A stretch of 5,436 nucleotides of DNA from Solirubrobacterales bacterium (GTDB lineage: Bacteria > Actinomycetota > Thermoleophilia > Solirubrobacterales > Solirubrobacteraceae). Positions 4,743 to 5,436 of the stretch are shown piece after piece (position 1 is the first letter of the stretch; every line of letters begins with the position of its first letter). The notes under the pieces were generated by a model. The model did no database searches, was not told where the DNA came from, and was given only the letters and a program-made list of their open reading frames with translations. The stretch is taken from the NCBI GenBank assembly GCA_013813955.1, contig JACCQW010000033.1, forward strand, positions 1-5,436, read 5' to 3'. A program made the translations under genes and the position numbers.

Positions 4743-5436
4743 ATGACCAACGAGGAGGCGCACCGGCTGGCGCGCGAGAAGGGCGTTTCCCGCGTGCTGT
4801 ACGCGGTGATGCGCTGGATGCTGATCCCGTTCATGCGGCTGTACTTCGGGCTGCGCATCACCGGTGCGAAGGGCATCCCGGCGGACGGCGCGGTCATCGT
4901 CGCGCCTAACCACAAGAGCTTCTGGGACTCGTTCTTCATCGCGGTGGCGACGAAGCGCCACCTGCGCTTCATGGGCAAGTCCGAGCTGTTCGAGGGACGG
5001 ATGGGGAGGCTGTACGTGCGGCTGGGAGCCTTTCCGGTCCGCCGCGGAGAGGCCGACGCCGCGGCATTGGAGACCGCGCGGACCGTGCTGCGCCAGGGCG
5101 GCGTACTCGCGCTGTTCCCCGAGGGCACGCGCGTGCGCGATCCCGACACGCTCGGCTCGCCGCGCAGCGGCGCCGGGCGCCTGGCGCTGGAGGTGGGCGC
5201 GCCGCTGGTCCCCGCGGCCATCACGGGCACCGAGAAGCTTTTCATCGGCCCGATCCCCAAGCCACGGCGGGTGCTGCTGGCCTTCGGCGAGCCGATCGCC
5301 GTGGCCGCGCTGGAGCCCTCGCCCGACGCGGCGCGCGAGCTCGTCTCCGGGGAGCTGTGGCCGCAGGTCGAGCGCGAGTTCGGGCGCCTGCGCGCCCACC
5401 CCGGCCTGATCGCCGCTGGCCTGGCCGCCCTGGGCC
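4743..5436 (+). CDS. PlsC-type 1-acylglycerol-3-phosphate acyltransferase (partial, runs off window)
   Basis: Open from ATG 4743 to the window edge, 231 complete codons and no stop. It belongs to the lysophospholipid acyltransferase family, which transfers an acyl chain to lysophosphatidate or a related acceptor at the inner membrane face to make phosphatidate. The catalytic HX4D motif is NHKSFWD (N56, H57, D62). Block II is GKSELFEGRMGRLYVRLGAFPVRRG (78-102), written here with R100-R101 as the acceptor-binding basic pair. Block III is FPEGTR (125-130) and block IV is PLVPAAITG (154-162). A hydrophobic stretch near 18-36 (VLYAVMRWMLIPFMRLYFG) may lie on or in the membrane. The ribosome-binding site is weak (GGGTGAG, 4733-4739). 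The family often ends near 230-260 aa, so little may be missing, but fusion to another domain cannot be excluded. The acceptor is not known from sequence, so plsC is not asserted. It is not a usual alpha-operon member. Confidence 0.9.
   Translation, partial: MTNEEAHRLAREKGVSRVLYAVMRWMLIPFMRLYFGLRITGAKGIPADGAVIVAPNHKSFWDSFFIAVATKRHLRFMGKSELFEGRMGRLYVRLGAFPVRRGEADAAALETARTVLRQGGVLALFPEGTRVRDPDTLGSPRSGAGRLALEVGAPLVPAAITGTEKLFIGPIPKPRRVLLAFGEPIAVAALEPSPDAARELVSGELWPQVEREFGRLRAHPGLIAAGLAALG

Noticed and set aside
4735..4746. Mini-frame GTG AGC GCA TGA overlapping the acyltransferase start (ATGA)
   Set aside because: Three codons with no independent support; overlaps of this size occur by chance.
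4305..5399. A 364-codon open frame on the minus strand opposite rplQ and the acyltransferase
   Set aside because: It overlaps two real + strand genes with diagnostic motifs and has no recognisable domain; it is a codon-bias shadow.
1..5436. A new defence system, mobile element, CRISPR array or transferred island
   Set aside because: The window is a syntenic housekeeping operon with even composition; no repeats, integrase, transposase, tRNA or abrupt base-composition change was seen.

Overview
This window is a high-GC (about two thirds G+C or more by eye), strongly G/C-third-position segment of a bacterial chromosome carrying the distal part of the spc ribosomal protein operon and the alpha operon, all on the + strand. 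The protein sequences look actinobacterial in the broad sense. A zinc-binding S4, a long-LID adenylate kinase and a SecY tail ending in RNYEGFLK suggest a deep-branching class such as Thermoleophilia (Solirubrobacterales type) rather than mycobacteria or streptomycetes. That placement is inference from recognised sequence character, not from a search.

Layout: the last codons of secY (1-29); an 81-nt spacer with a bulged hairpin (36-60); adk (111-794); map (796-1587), one base after adk; a 133-nt gap (1588-1720) where infA is usually found but which holds no infA; rpmJ (1721-1834); rpsM (1839-2219); rpsK (2223-2618); rpsD (2622-3242); an 82-nt structured spacer; rpoA (3325-4308); rplQ (4320-4673), with a perfect GC hairpin directly after its stop; then a PlsC-type acyltransferase (4743 onward) that runs off the end of the window.

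How the genes work together: SecY is the protein-export channel, Adk balances adenine nucleotides, and MetAP removes the initiator methionine from new proteins. L36, S13, S11, S4 and L17 are ribosomal proteins, and RpoA is the assembly platform of RNA polymerase. Spacings of 1-11 nt between most genes indicate co-transcription. The three larger gaps (secY-adk, map-rpmJ, rpsD-rpoA) each contain predicted RNA structure and are the likeliest control points. The acyltransferase is a phospholipid-synthesis gene set apart by a hairpin and may be a separate unit.

This is a conserved housekeeping region, and I see no new biological system in it. The points worth a second look are the missing infA, the mutually exclusive stems ahead of rpmJ, the C-tract hairpin and dyad ahead of rpoA, the unclear adk start, the partly decayed zinc site in the adenylate kinase LID, and the acyltransferase downstream of rplQ. 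No tRNA, rRNA, CRISPR array, insertion sequence or long repeat was seen.
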